This document shows positions 5,993-11,610 of a DNA stretch of 21,579 nucleotides, one piece after another. The DNA is from a virus. Under the pieces are notes generated by a model. That model worked only from the letters and a program-made list of their open reading frames with translations, searched no databases and had not been told where the DNA came from. The translations under genes were made by a program, and so were the position numbers. The stretch spans positions 1 through 21,579 of the IMG/VR virus record IMGVR_UViG_3300046796_000358; one strand, given 5' to 3'. The first letter of the stretch is position 1. Every line of letters begins with the position of its first letter.

Positions 5993-6020
5993 CATATAAG
6001 CGCTTTGCAGCTCATTGCAA
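5993..6020 (-). promoter_or_regulatory. Promoter P5 of the repeated family
   Basis: Minus strand: TTGCAA (6020-6015), 16-base spacer with GCAAAGCGCT, TATATG (5998-5993). Followed by TATAGAGTCAGAATGGAGA and the ATG at 5968. Confidence 0.8.
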
Positions 6021-6051
6021 TACCCTGAGCGAAAAAAGGTATCAAAAAGAC

Positions 6052-6079
6052 AAAAAAATGCCCCCGGACTTTCGGGGCA
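6052..6079 (-). terminator. Intrinsic terminator ending the P6 operon
   Basis: TGCCCC / GGGGCA stem (6079-6059) followed on the minus strand by a run of seven T (6058-6052). On the plus side a TTTTT run follows too (6081-6085), so it could work in both directions. It lies about 45 bases past the stop of the 6124-6402 gene and just before P5. Confidence 0.85.
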
Positions 6080-6123
6080 CTTTTTCCTGCGTTTTAGAGC
6101 GGGTTATATGATTTTTTGCATGA

Positions 6124-6402
6124 TCAATCATTCCTTGGATGTGGGTAAGAGCATCGGGTAGGGTCTTTTTCAACGCACGGGTTTGCCCCGTCCTTGCACT
6201 TCCAGCAGGCGCTGTCACGAAACCGGCCTTTGGGCAGTGTGCTGGTATCGACTTTTGTCACTCCGTCTTCTGATGATACCTCGAACACAGTGGCGCTATT
6301 CTTCGGATCACGTTGAATCTCTTGGGCAGCTAGTGCAGCGGAGATAGGTCCTGCTGCTGTTAACTCGACCTCCCAAGATACGATGTAAGTTTTCTTTGTC
6401 AC
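6124..6402 (-). CDS. 92-aa hypothetical protein with Cys-rich C-terminus
   Basis: I prefer the GTG at 6402, five bases after AAAGGAG; the ATG at 6417, which overlaps the preceding stop, would add five residues but has a weak ribosome site. N-terminal half TYIVSWEVELTAAGPISAAL followed by AAQEIQRDPKNSATVFEV looks like a beta-alpha-beta unit seen in many small phage and plasmid proteins. The C-terminus has CWKC, a further Cys, and CSYPHP, possibly a zinc site. Last gene of the P6 operon, before the 6052-6079 terminator. Confidence 0.7.
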   Translation of the reverse strand: MTKKTYIVSWEVELTAAGPISAALAAQEIQRDPKNSATVFEVSSEDGVTKVDTSTLPKGRFRDSACWKCKDGANPCVEKDPTRCSYPHPRND

Positions 6403-6413
6403 AAGCACTCCTT

Positions 6414-6854
6414 TCATGATGCGAATGTTCCATCAGGCCAGATGATAAACACTGGTTTCTTAGCAATTCGGGCCATCCGGATAGTCATCCAGGTACCGGA
6501 ACGTTGTTCTTCTTTGAACATTTTGGGTGCTGCCACTAGTAAGTCTGTCTCGGACACTATCATCCGGTTTCGATCACGGTAATCCAGAGCTGGGAAGATT
6601 CGAATGGGACTATTTGGGGACTCTTTCCAGGCTCTCTTTTTGGGATCTTCCGGTGGATGAAGGACTAGGGAAAGGCTAAGACTGAAGGCAATGTCGTGTG
6701 CTTGGGCATCAGCCCCGATGCAGTCACCGTGATGAAACTCCGCGTTGTCATAACCAAGGGTGGCACCTAGCAGGAAGCCACGGAGGGCATCGTGCTGCGA
6801 CAGCGACATGCCTAGTTGAGTGCCGGTAAATCCGATCTTTATCAAAGGGATCAT
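6414..6854 (-). CDS. SLOG-fold (YpsA/DprA-like) nucleotide-binding protein
   Basis: 146 residues from the ATG at 6854, which overlaps the upstream membrane ORF by four bases; GGTGGG serves as ribosome site. The Rossmann-like SLOG pattern is clear: IGFTGTQLGMS near the N-terminus, FHHGDCIGADAQAHDIA (40-56), LHPPEDPK, YRDRNRMIV (92-100), LLVAAP (105-110), then RSGTWMTIRMA (118-128) and VFIIWPDG. SLOG proteins bind nucleotides or their derivatives and appear in signalling and phage-defence systems. Role here unknown. Third gene of the P6 operon. Confidence 0.85.
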   Translation of the reverse strand: MIPLIKIGFTGTQLGMSLSQHDALRGFLLGATLGYDNAEFHHGDCIGADAQAHDIAFSLSLSLVLHPPEDPKKRAWKESPNSPIRIFPALDYRDRNRMIVSETDLLVAAPKMFKEEQRSGTWMTIRMARIAKKPVFIIWPDGTFAS

Positions 6855-6973
6855 GGGCCCACCAGATATCCGATTAGGGCGAGGAGGCCGAACACGATAA
6901 AGATGCGGCCCAGATTGCGCAGCACGGCCATGATAAAGAAGGCCAGTAGGATGCCTCCAGCGATGACTAGCAT
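6851..6973 (-). CDS. Small membrane protein (40 aa)
   Basis: ATG at 6973 overlaps the end of the upstream gene, and TGA overlaps the SLOG gene start (ATGA). 40 residues: MLVIAGGILLAFFIMAVL, then RNLGR, then IFIVFGLLALIGYLVG, i.e. two hydrophobic segments with a basic turn. Both overlaps support a real coupled gene. It could be an envelope-acting early peptide (inference). Confidence 0.68.
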   Translation of the reverse strand: MLVIAGGILLAFFIMAVLRNLGRIFIVFGLLALIGYLVGP

Positions 6974-7215
6974 GACGTCGCCTTCCGCAGTACATCAGCT
7001 ACCTTTTTGATGTAGCCCGCCTTGGCGTAGTTGCTGCATTGGATATGCGTGGCGATTTCGGCCCGCAGTTCCTCAAGGACAGCTTGCCGCTGCCCCTGTT
7101 GCCACTGCGTGATCAACGCCATCCCCTCCTCCTCGGAATGGTAAGCCCAAGGCAACGTCTTCATCCGTTCCAGGGCCTCGGCTTCGGTTTTCGGGTTCAG
7201 AATAAGTGTGGTCAT
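6967..7215 (-). CDS. 82-aa hypothetical protein, first gene of P6 operon
   Basis: Start at the ATG 7215 with leader GGAG in the expected place. 82 residues, helical: TEAEALERMKTLPWAYHSEE, then GMALITQWQQGQRQAVLEEL and a C-terminal helix with KKVADVLRKATSC. No motif recognised. Promoter-proximal, followed by the 40-aa membrane ORF with a seven-base overlap. Confidence 0.75.
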   Translation of the reverse strand: MTTLILNPKTEAEALERMKTLPWAYHSEEEGMALITQWQQGQRQAVLEELRAEIATHIQCSNYAKAGYIKKVADVLRKATSC

Positions 7216-7241
7216 TTTGGCTCTCCGTTCTGACATCCATA

Positions 7242-7270
7242 CATATAAGCGCTTTTGCGGCGATTTGCAA
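7242..7270 (-). promoter_or_regulatory. Promoter P6 of the repeated family
   Basis: Minus strand: TTGCAA (7270-7265), 17-base spacer with CCGCAAAAGCGCT (one extra A compared with most copies), TATATG (7247-7242). Followed by GATGTCAGAACGGAGA and the ATG at 7215. Confidence 0.78.
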
Positions 7271-7395
7271 GCACAAAGTCAAAGGAAACGGCGACCCTAT
7301 AAGCCGCCGTCTCCCCCGCACCTCCAAGAGGTTGCGGTTACCGGGTGGTCCCACCCTGCCCGGAGCAGGTCGTCAGAAGGAGATTTGGCTGGGAC
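7271..7395. other. Intergenic region with GC-rich dyads
   Basis: 125 bp between P6 and the end of the 79-aa gene. It holds two short dyads: ACGGCG / CGCCGT (about 7286-7310) and GGGTG / CACCC around 7344-7357. Either could help end the P7 transcript, but neither has a T-tract on the minus strand. No ORF with a ribosome site is seen. Confidence 0.4.
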
Positions 7396-7635
7396 CTAGC
7401 CAACTCTGTGTAACTCCGTGATAAACTTTACAAATCCTGTATAGTCCCCACGTTTCATCTGTTTAACCACTTCCATAGCTCGTTCCTTCGTGAGGAGTCG
7501 AGCTGCGGTCTCGGGCGATAGTTGCGCATCGTACCAGTATCGAGCATCGCCTTGATCTGCTTCGTGTGTACCTAGGAATTTGAGAGCCTTATTGAACTCC
7601 CGCCACCAGAGGTGGAATGTAGGTTCGGTCATCAT
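7396..7635 (-). CDS. 79-aa hypothetical protein
   Basis: Two adjacent ATGs (7635, 7632) overlap the upstream stop; I list the first. 79 residues: FHLWWREFNKALKFLG, an RYWYDAQLSPETAARLL segment, and a C-terminal helix TGFVKFITELHRVG. Rich in aromatics, no known motif. Second and last gene of the P7 operon. Confidence 0.72.
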   Translation of the reverse strand: MMTEPTFHLWWREFNKALKFLGTHEADQGDARYWYDAQLSPETAARLLTKERAMEVVKQMKRGDYTGFVKFITELHRVG

Positions 7636-7961
7636 TTGATTCCCGTGATCAGATCAAAGATGGCATCGAAATTCTTGTGGTACAACGCCTGCTCGACTGC
7701 ATGGTGGGCAACCGAACGTGCTTCGGCGTTCCGCGCGCGCACCGCCGAGTTGTATTGGACCAGTGCACCCGGTGACGTAAAGCCCAGTGCCTTGCAGGCG
7801 ACCATATCGAACGCCTCCTTGGCGGTGGCACCGATCTCGCAATGCTGCCCGATTCGGGCTACAAAGCCCTTGGGGCAGTTGTTCACGAAACCGACCTTTT
7901 TACGGCCCTCCGTGATGTTCCAGCAGGAGGCGCTAATTTGGGCGAGTCTGTACGTGGTCAT
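7632..7961 (-). CDS. 109-aa hypothetical protein, first gene of P7 operon
   Basis: ATG at 7961 follows GTCAGAACGGAGACGAAA, the family leader. 109 residues: N-terminal beta hairpin-like TTYRLAQISASCWNITEG and KKVGFVNN, then a helical C-terminal half (KEAFDMVACKALG, AVEQALYHKNFDAIFDLI). No motif recognised. Translationally coupled to the next gene by a stop-start overlap. Confidence 0.75.
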   Translation of the reverse strand: MTTYRLAQISASCWNITEGRKKVGFVNNCPKGFVARIGQHCEIGATAKEAFDMVACKALGFTSPGALVQYNSAVRARNAEARSVAHHAVEQALYHKNFDAIFDLITGIK

Positions 7962-7985
7962 TTTCGTCTCCGTTCTGACAGCTTA

Positions 7986-8013
7986 TATATAAGCGCTTTG
8001 CGCTACAATGCAA
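7986..8013 (-). promoter_or_regulatory. Promoter P7, overlapping the end of an upstream gene
   Basis: Minus strand: TTGCAT (8013-8008), 16-base spacer with GCGCAAAGCGCT, TATATA (7991-7986). Its -35 box is formed by the last sense codons (GCA TTG) and stop region of the 8003-8215 gene. Followed by CTGTCAGAACGGAGA and the ATG at 7961. Confidence 0.8.
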
Positions 8014-8215
8014 GCTTTAATTTTGCCTCACCGGAAATTTCTAGCCATCCATTCTCATCAGAGATGAGGATTGGAGTCCCATCAAACTTTAGGGAGCGGA
8101 AAATATTGGTGCCACATTCCGGGCAGTATGTCGGCAAACGTGGGTTGACCCAACAGAGTAGCTGGCCGCAGCACGGTGTCTGGATCAGCCTAAAGTGGAT
8201 TCGTTCTCTGGTCAT
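8003..8215 (-). CDS. Small zinc-ribbon protein (70 aa)
   Basis: 70 residues with C15-C16-G, C21, and C31-P-E-C34-G, the usual layout of a zinc ribbon, then a beta-type tail (FDGTPILISDENGWLEI). The ATG overlaps the stop of the upstream gene. Its 3' end doubles as the -35 box of P7. Such ribbons bind nucleic acid or proteins; no more specific role is visible. Last gene of the P8 operon. Confidence 0.75.
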   Translation of the reverse strand: MTRERIHFRLIQTPCCGQLLCWVNPRLPTYCPECGTNIFRSLKFDGTPILISDENGWLEISGEAKLKLAL

Positions 8216-8487
8216 TGTGGATCACCAATACGACCACTAGGCTTACGTACGTTCTCATCGATCAGCCAGTCGTCTTCTTCCATCCAAGCCATGAGGTCAG
8301 CACATAGGCGGTTCCAGCCTCTCTCAACCTTCGGCGGGATGTTCAAGTCGGGAATGCTGATCTCGGCACCTAGCTGATTGGCGCATTCGGCCACCCTGCG
8401 CAAGCTTAGTCGTAGGGTGGCGAGTTGCTCTTCAGGTGTTTGCATTTGTTCCGTTCCCTGGTCATTGTGGTCTTCGGGTACGTTCAT
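8212..8487 (-). CDS. 91-aa hypothetical protein
   Basis: 91 residues, overlapping both neighbours by four bases. Two helices (TPEEQLATLRLSLRRVAECA; GWNRLCADLMAWMEEDDWL) flank a SIPDLNIPPK loop. No known motif. Fifth gene of the P8 operon. Confidence 0.73.
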   Translation of the reverse strand: MNVPEDHNDQGTEQMQTPEEQLATLRLSLRRVAECANQLGAEISIPDLNIPPKVERGWNRLCADLMAWMEEDDWLIDENVRKPSGRIGDPQ

Positions 8488-9476
8488 TGTCTTACTTTGA
8501 TGTGTCTGCTAATTGTTTCGCCTTGGCCCCGCATATACGGCTCGACAATCCAGTGCTTGTTTCCTCGTCTAGCCAAGTACCTGCTGACCATGTGGATTCG
8601 CGGTGACTTGCGGGTGAACCCTAATGGTGTACGGATTTGCTGCGCGCGCTCGGCAGCGTTAAGATGAATGGTTACCCGGGTATGGTCTAGTCTGGGGACT
8701 TCATGCCGCTTGACGCGGGCTTTGTTCAGCTTGGATTGATCTACTGGTGTATAGTGAACGATGGGTCGACTGGCAGTTAGTAGCATCATGATCGCCCAGA
8801 CCGTAATGTATTCACCATAAACATCGGCGTAGGCTGCTTCTCTTTGATGTGGATTTCTGTTGAGAAACATCTCACCCCATCTATTAGGTGAATGCTCCGC
8901 TGTTTCCCAAATCTGGAATAGAGCTTCCTTTTGGATTGGGTTGTCCGTCCATAGCCTGGCTAGGTTAGCTATTGACAATCCTAACGTGTTTTCGATCGGT
9001 TGTTTGATTCGTTGGTCTAGGTTAAAGTAAGCTGAAATTGGGGCAATGTTGGCCGGGTTTAGATCCTTTGAGATTTGTAACCCGTCCATTATTGGGCTTT
9101 CCCATGCCCAGGTCACTTGTCCCTTTCGACCACCTTTTTCACATTCAAGGAAAAACCCAACACGTACTGGTATGGGTCTGCCGGGTTCGTTAATCACGGC
9201 ATCTGGGAACCTACGACGTAGGTTCTCACGACCGCTTTCTTCCCATTCCACCCACATCTTTGTATAAGGTATGTGACAATGAGCCATTGCCTCCAACAGG
9301 ACTTTGGGGCGGCCAAAGGTTAGTTCGGTCGCGGTGTGAATGGCATTGGTATCAAGCAGAAATCTCGGTGCCCCCTTTAGTTTATCTTCCATAGCACCAA
9401 AGATGGCAATGATGGGATTGAATGGTCTTGTCTTGGCAAGACCAGCCATCTCCACTATGTTGTCCATCAGGTACAT
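8484..9476 (-). CDS. 330-aa hypothetical phage protein
   Basis: Start chosen at the ATG 9476; an ATG at 9467 that overlaps the upstream stop is an alternative. 330 residues: the first half includes GAPRFLLDTNAIHTATEL and YTKMWVEWEESGRE, a central beta stretch (PIPVRVGFFLECEKGG, VTWAWESP), a helical region with EALFQIWETAEH and YGEYITVWAIMMLL, and a basic C-terminus (HTRVTIHLNA, GNKHWIVEPYMRG). The KMWVEW...ESGR and C-terminal H...W-V-EPYMRG patterns recall phage proteins of unknown function. No catalytic motif recognised. Largest gene of the P8 operon. Confidence 0.78.
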   Translation of the reverse strand: MYLMDNIVEMAGLAKTRPFNPIIAIFGAMEDKLKGAPRFLLDTNAIHTATELTFGRPKVLLEAMAHCHIPYTKMWVEWEESGRENLRRRFPDAVINEPGRPIPVRVGFFLECEKGGRKGQVTWAWESPIMDGLQISKDLNPANIAPISAYFNLDQRIKQPIENTLGLSIANLARLWTDNPIQKEALFQIWETAEHSPNRWGEMFLNRNPHQREAAYADVYGEYITVWAIMMLLTASRPIVHYTPVDQSKLNKARVKRHEVPRLDHTRVTIHLNAAERAQQIRTPLGFTRKSPRIHMVSRYLARRGNKHWIVEPYMRGQGETISRHIKVRQ

Positions 9477-10168
9477 TTGATGATTTCCCACCCTTCGATT
9501 GTTGGGAGTAGTGGATCTTCCCAGCGAAGTTGCGGATTTTCCTGCATCAGTCGATTGATCTCTTCGACGGGTGTAAACTCACCATCAAACAGTTTGCGGG
9601 TCAAGATATGATATTGATGACCCATGACCATCTGGTTTATGATCACGATTGTGGGATCCCAGACGTACATAAGTTTTATGTTTGGATGATGCGGCCACAA
9701 CACCGCTCTAGTAATTGCGGATGGTGGGATTGTGCCCCTATGGGCGCAGGTACCTAGATGTTGTAGAGATGCCTCCCACCATGTGGTGTCTGTACCGTCC
9801 TTATTCTGGGTAGGCCAGTTGAAAGTGAATTGCTGCTTCCGGTAGTGTATAGTCCGTTCTTTCATCGAGCCGGGTACCGGGTTATCGATCTTTCGGCTTC
9901 CCTGTTCTAGAAAGTCCTCATCGGGGTAGAGGTTAAGTGGGAATAGCTTGTCGGTGTCGATTTCAATAACGGCGCAGAGAGGCTCTTTGCCTTTGGAAGC
10001 GTTGAACGCGAAATATGGGGCGTAGCTGTTCGTCAGGTACACACACTTTGGGTTGCTGTTGACCGTATGCTTCCAGTTGTTGACTCCTTTCGCACCCCTT
10101 GGGTGTATTCCTATCTTTAGAATGTTGTTAAGCCAGGCACCGTTAGTGCCGTGATAGAGTTTTACCAT
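9467..10168 (-). CDS. Possible ADP-ribosyltransferase-fold protein (233 aa)
   Basis: 233 residues. The N-terminal 90 residues have the order LYHGT (H6), helix NNILKIGIHPRGAKG, VYLTNSYAPYFAFNA (Y44), beta strand AVIEIDTDKL, and YPDEDFLEQ (81-88). The HGT ... YLT ... E arrangement is what I expect of an ART-fold enzyme (ADP-ribosyltransferase or Tpt1/KptA-like). The rest (GTIPPSAITRAVLWPHHPN and beyond) is not recognised. If the assignment holds, the protein would use NAD to modify host or phage targets, but sequence alone is weak support. Third gene of the P8 operon, overlapping the next by up to ten bases. Confidence 0.72.
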   Translation of the reverse strand: MVKLYHGTNGAWLNNILKIGIHPRGAKGVNNWKHTVNSNPKCVYLTNSYAPYFAFNASKGKEPLCAVIEIDTDKLFPLNLYPDEDFLEQGSRKIDNPVPGSMKERTIHYRKQQFTFNWPTQNKDGTDTTWWEASLQHLGTCAHRGTIPPSAITRAVLWPHHPNIKLMYVWDPTIVIINQMVMGHQYHILTRKLFDGEFTPVEEINRLMQENPQLRWEDPLLPTIEGWEIIKCT

Positions 10169-10171
10169 CTC

Positions 10172-10372
10172 TCAGTTTCCATATTGTTTGATGATTAGGT
10201 GAGCTGTCTCTATTAGCTCAGCTATAGGAACCTTTATGACAGACTGTGTCACTCCAGTCGCTTTGTCAAGCATAGTGACATAGACTGAAGTAACACCACG
10301 TTGGCCTACACCAACGTCAACAATCTCAATGATGTGACTTTCCCCCTTCATTCGGATGATTTGATCAGCCAT
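10172..10372 (-). CDS. 66-aa hypothetical protein
   Basis: ATG at 10372, eight bases inside the end of the upstream gene, preceded by GGGGTG. 66 residues, mostly beta: MADQIIRMKGESHIIEIVDV then SVYVTMLDKATG and a C-terminal helix IAELIETAHLIIKQYG. No motif recognised. Second gene of the P8 operon; its stop is three bases before the next ATG. Confidence 0.72.
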   Translation of the reverse strand: MADQIIRMKGESHIIEIVDVGVGQRGVTSVYVTMLDKATGVTQSVIKVPIAELIETAHLIIKQYGN

Positions 10373-10559
10373 TATGCACCCCCGCACGAGCGACACGTTC
10401 GATCTGGTCGACTGTCAGCCCTGAGATTTCGGATAGGGCCTGCACTGCCCGTTCTATCTTTACGGCACCCCACATGTCCCTCGGTTTGGTGTCTCTCAAC
10501 CAGACGAGGAAGGAGCAGAGGTCGGTAAGTGCTTTGATCTGATTTGATGTGATTTCCAT
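10365..10559 (-). CDS. 64-aa hypothetical protein, first gene of P8 operon
   Basis: Start at the ATG 10559 (AGGATCGGGAA upstream); the longer frame would cross the promoter. 64 residues, helical (SNQIKALTDLCSFLVWLRD, VQALSEISGL, TVDQIERVAR). Unlike the other promoter-proximal genes it has a longer leader of about 45 bases with a small hairpin. Function unknown. Confidence 0.7.
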   Translation of the reverse strand: MEITSNQIKALTDLCSFLVWLRDTKPRDMWGAVKIERAVQALSEISGLTVDQIERVARAGVHNG

Positions 10560-10575
10560 TTCCCGATCCTGTGCT

Positions 10576-10590
10576 GCCGGATCACCCGGC
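10576..10590 (-). promoter_or_regulatory. Small 5'-leader hairpin of the P8 operon
   Basis: GCCGG-GTGAT-CCGGC on the minus strand, 17 bases before the ATG at 10559. It is the only family promoter whose leader lacks the GTCAGAA-GGAGA element and has a hairpin instead, so translation of this operon may be controlled differently. Confidence 0.4.
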
Positions 10591-10608
10591 GTCTGGTTAC
10601 TATCATCA

Positions 10609-10636
10609 TATATAAGCGCTTTGCAACGAATTGCAA
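10609..10636 (-). promoter_or_regulatory. Promoter P8 (leftward), half of divergent pair
   Basis: Minus strand: TTGCAA (10636-10631), 16-base spacer with TTGCAAAGCGCT, TATATA (10614-10609). A second TTGCAA lies inside the spacer (10621-10626). Drives six genes (10559 to 8003). Confidence 0.8.
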
Positions 10637-10670
10637 GCACAAAATGATCTAAAAAATCCGACACGGGGAC

Positions 10671-10698
10671 TTGCAATGTGCCGCAAAATGCTTATATG
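10671..10698 (+). promoter_or_regulatory. Promoter P9 (rightward), half of divergent pair
   Basis: Plus strand: TTGCAA (10671-10676), 16-base spacer with CCGCAAAATGCT, TATATG (10693-10698). Followed by GGAGTCAGAATGGAGA and the ATG at 10723. The only family member on the plus strand; its -35 is 34 bp from that of P8. Confidence 0.82.
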
Positions 10699-10722
10699 TA
10701 TGGAGTCAGAATGGAGACCGAT

Positions 10723-10980
10723 ATGACCAAGTTCGTGAGAGATCAATTTAGCTACTGGGGTGGGTATCTGACCTACGGGCCGGAACGCCTTTTTATCGCC
10801 CGCTTCAAGTACGCCTCGACCTCCAGCAAGCCCCGGTGGATCACGTTCATGTGCAAGAATTTCACCGTGGAAGAGTGGCAGGCTGCGCGCGCTCAGGACA
10901 AGGCGCCGCTCGACATCATGCGCTCGAAGGGTTTCGAGCTCACTCATATCCTCAAGTGGCGTCGTGAGGGTGTGATCTAG
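10723..10980 (+). CDS. 85-aa hypothetical protein, first gene of P9 operon
   Basis: Start at the ATG 10723 with leader GGAG upstream (an in-frame ATG at 10711 lies in the leader). 85 residues: a tyrosine-rich N-terminus (FSYWGGYLTYGPERLFIARF), then basic SSKPRWITFMCKNF and a helical C-terminus (VEEWQAARAQ, LTHILKWRREGVI). No motif recognised. Followed 13 bases later by the DUF3846-like gene. Confidence 0.75.
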   Translation: MTKFVRDQFSYWGGYLTYGPERLFIARFKYASTSSKPRWITFMCKNFTVEEWQAARAQDKAPLDIMRSKGFELTHILKWRREGVI

Positions 10981-10993
10981 AAAGGAGTGGAAA

Positions 10994-11332
10994 ATGCCGT
11001 ATATCACAATCACCGTTAAACCGTACGATACCCTGGCCACCGCGGCCAGGGATTGCCACGGCAAGACGCCCAGCCTCAAAGTGCTGCAAAAGGCGGTTGG
11101 TGGGTACATCGAAACCGTGCCGCACCTGACCAGCATCGAGCTCGATGGCAAGCGGGTGCGCTGCACCGCCTACGCCAACGAGGAGGGCCGATTGCACGAT
11201 CTGCCCCGTAACCACCACATGAGTAACCTCTGGAAGCGGGAGTTGCTGCGCCAGTCACCGAACGCCGAATTCCGCTACGAACCCGAGCTTTACGGGCCAG
11301 TGGTCTTCGTTGTCAAGGCCTCGGTCAAGTAG
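10994..11332 (+). CDS. DUF3846-like protein (112 aa)
   Basis: 112 residues; AAAGGAG sits seven bases before the ATG. The pattern LQKAVGGYIETV, then AYANEEGRLHDLPRN, then LYGPVVFVVK matches the layout I associate with DUF3846 (LQ-x-VGGYIE ... NEEG-x-x-x-LP-x-N ... G-x-x-V). The family is common on phages and plasmids and has no established activity. Second gene of the P9 operon, ended by two terminators. Confidence 0.8.
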   Translation: MPYITITVKPYDTLATAARDCHGKTPSLKVLQKAVGGYIETVPHLTSIELDGKRVRCTAYANEEGRLHDLPRNHHMSNLWKRELLRQSPNAEFRYEPELYGPVVFVVKASVK

Positions 11333-11350
11333 GTTTTCGAGCGCTGGGAA

Positions 11351-11374
11351 AAGCGGGCTTTGCGCCCGCTTTTT
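11351..11374 (+). terminator. Intrinsic terminator 1 after the P9 operon
   Basis: Stem AAGCGGGC / GCCCGCTT with loop TTTGC, followed by TTTT. It lies 18 bases past the stop at 11332. Confidence 0.88.
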
Positions 11375-11422
11375 CAGCTCGGGGGTATTGCAATCGGCAT
11401 TAGCAGCGTAGCGCAAGAAAAG

Positions 11423-11447
11423 GCCCCGTTTAGGCGGGGCTTTTTTT
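11423..11447 (+). terminator. Intrinsic terminator 2 after the P9 operon
   Basis: Stem GCCCCG / CGGGGC with loop TTTAGG, followed by seven T. In tandem with terminator 1 it insulates the late region from early rightward transcription. Confidence 0.9.
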
Positions 11448-11460
11448 GTAAAGTTTGTGT

Positions 11461-11554
11461 ACTACCAAATTTTTTGCTTGCAATCGTTAGCTTTGAATAG
11501 CATACTACCAACGCTCATCCAAGAAACTAATAACATGTTTAACTACCAACGCTC
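11461..11554 (+). repeat. Direct repeats ahead of the late operon
   Basis: ACTACCAACGCTC occurs exactly at 11504-11516 and 11542-11554 (38 bp apart), and its first eight bases ACTACCAA also at 11461-11468. They lie in the 160 bp between the tandem terminators and the NusG-like gene. A TTGCAA at 11478-11483 has no convincing -10 at the right distance. The repeats may be activator or phage-polymerase sites of a late promoter (inference). Confidence 0.5.
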
Positions 11555-11567
11555 TAATCATAGGGCT

Positions 11568-11580
11568 GCGGTAGCTCTCT
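11568..11580 (+). promoter_or_regulatory. ops-like element before the NusG paralog
   Basis: GCGGTAGC followed by TCTCT. The eight-base core equals part of the ops pause element (GGCGGTAGCGTGC) that recruits RfaH, as I recall it; the 3' part differs. It lies 31 bases before the start of the NusG/RfaH-like gene. It could be chance. Confidence 0.3.
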
Positions 11581-11610
11581 GTGCTTGCGGGAGTGGGGAA
11601 TGGAGAGCAG

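Noticed and set aside
1842-10698. The repeated TTGCAA...TATAT blocks as a CRISPR or iteron array
   Set aside because: Copies are 60 bp to 2.6 kb apart, one per transcription unit, in the orientation of the downstream gene; this is a promoter pattern.
11478-11508. TTGCAA at 11478 as a tenth family promoter
   Set aside because: The conserved spacer core is missing and no TATAT-like -10 lies 16-17 bp downstream.
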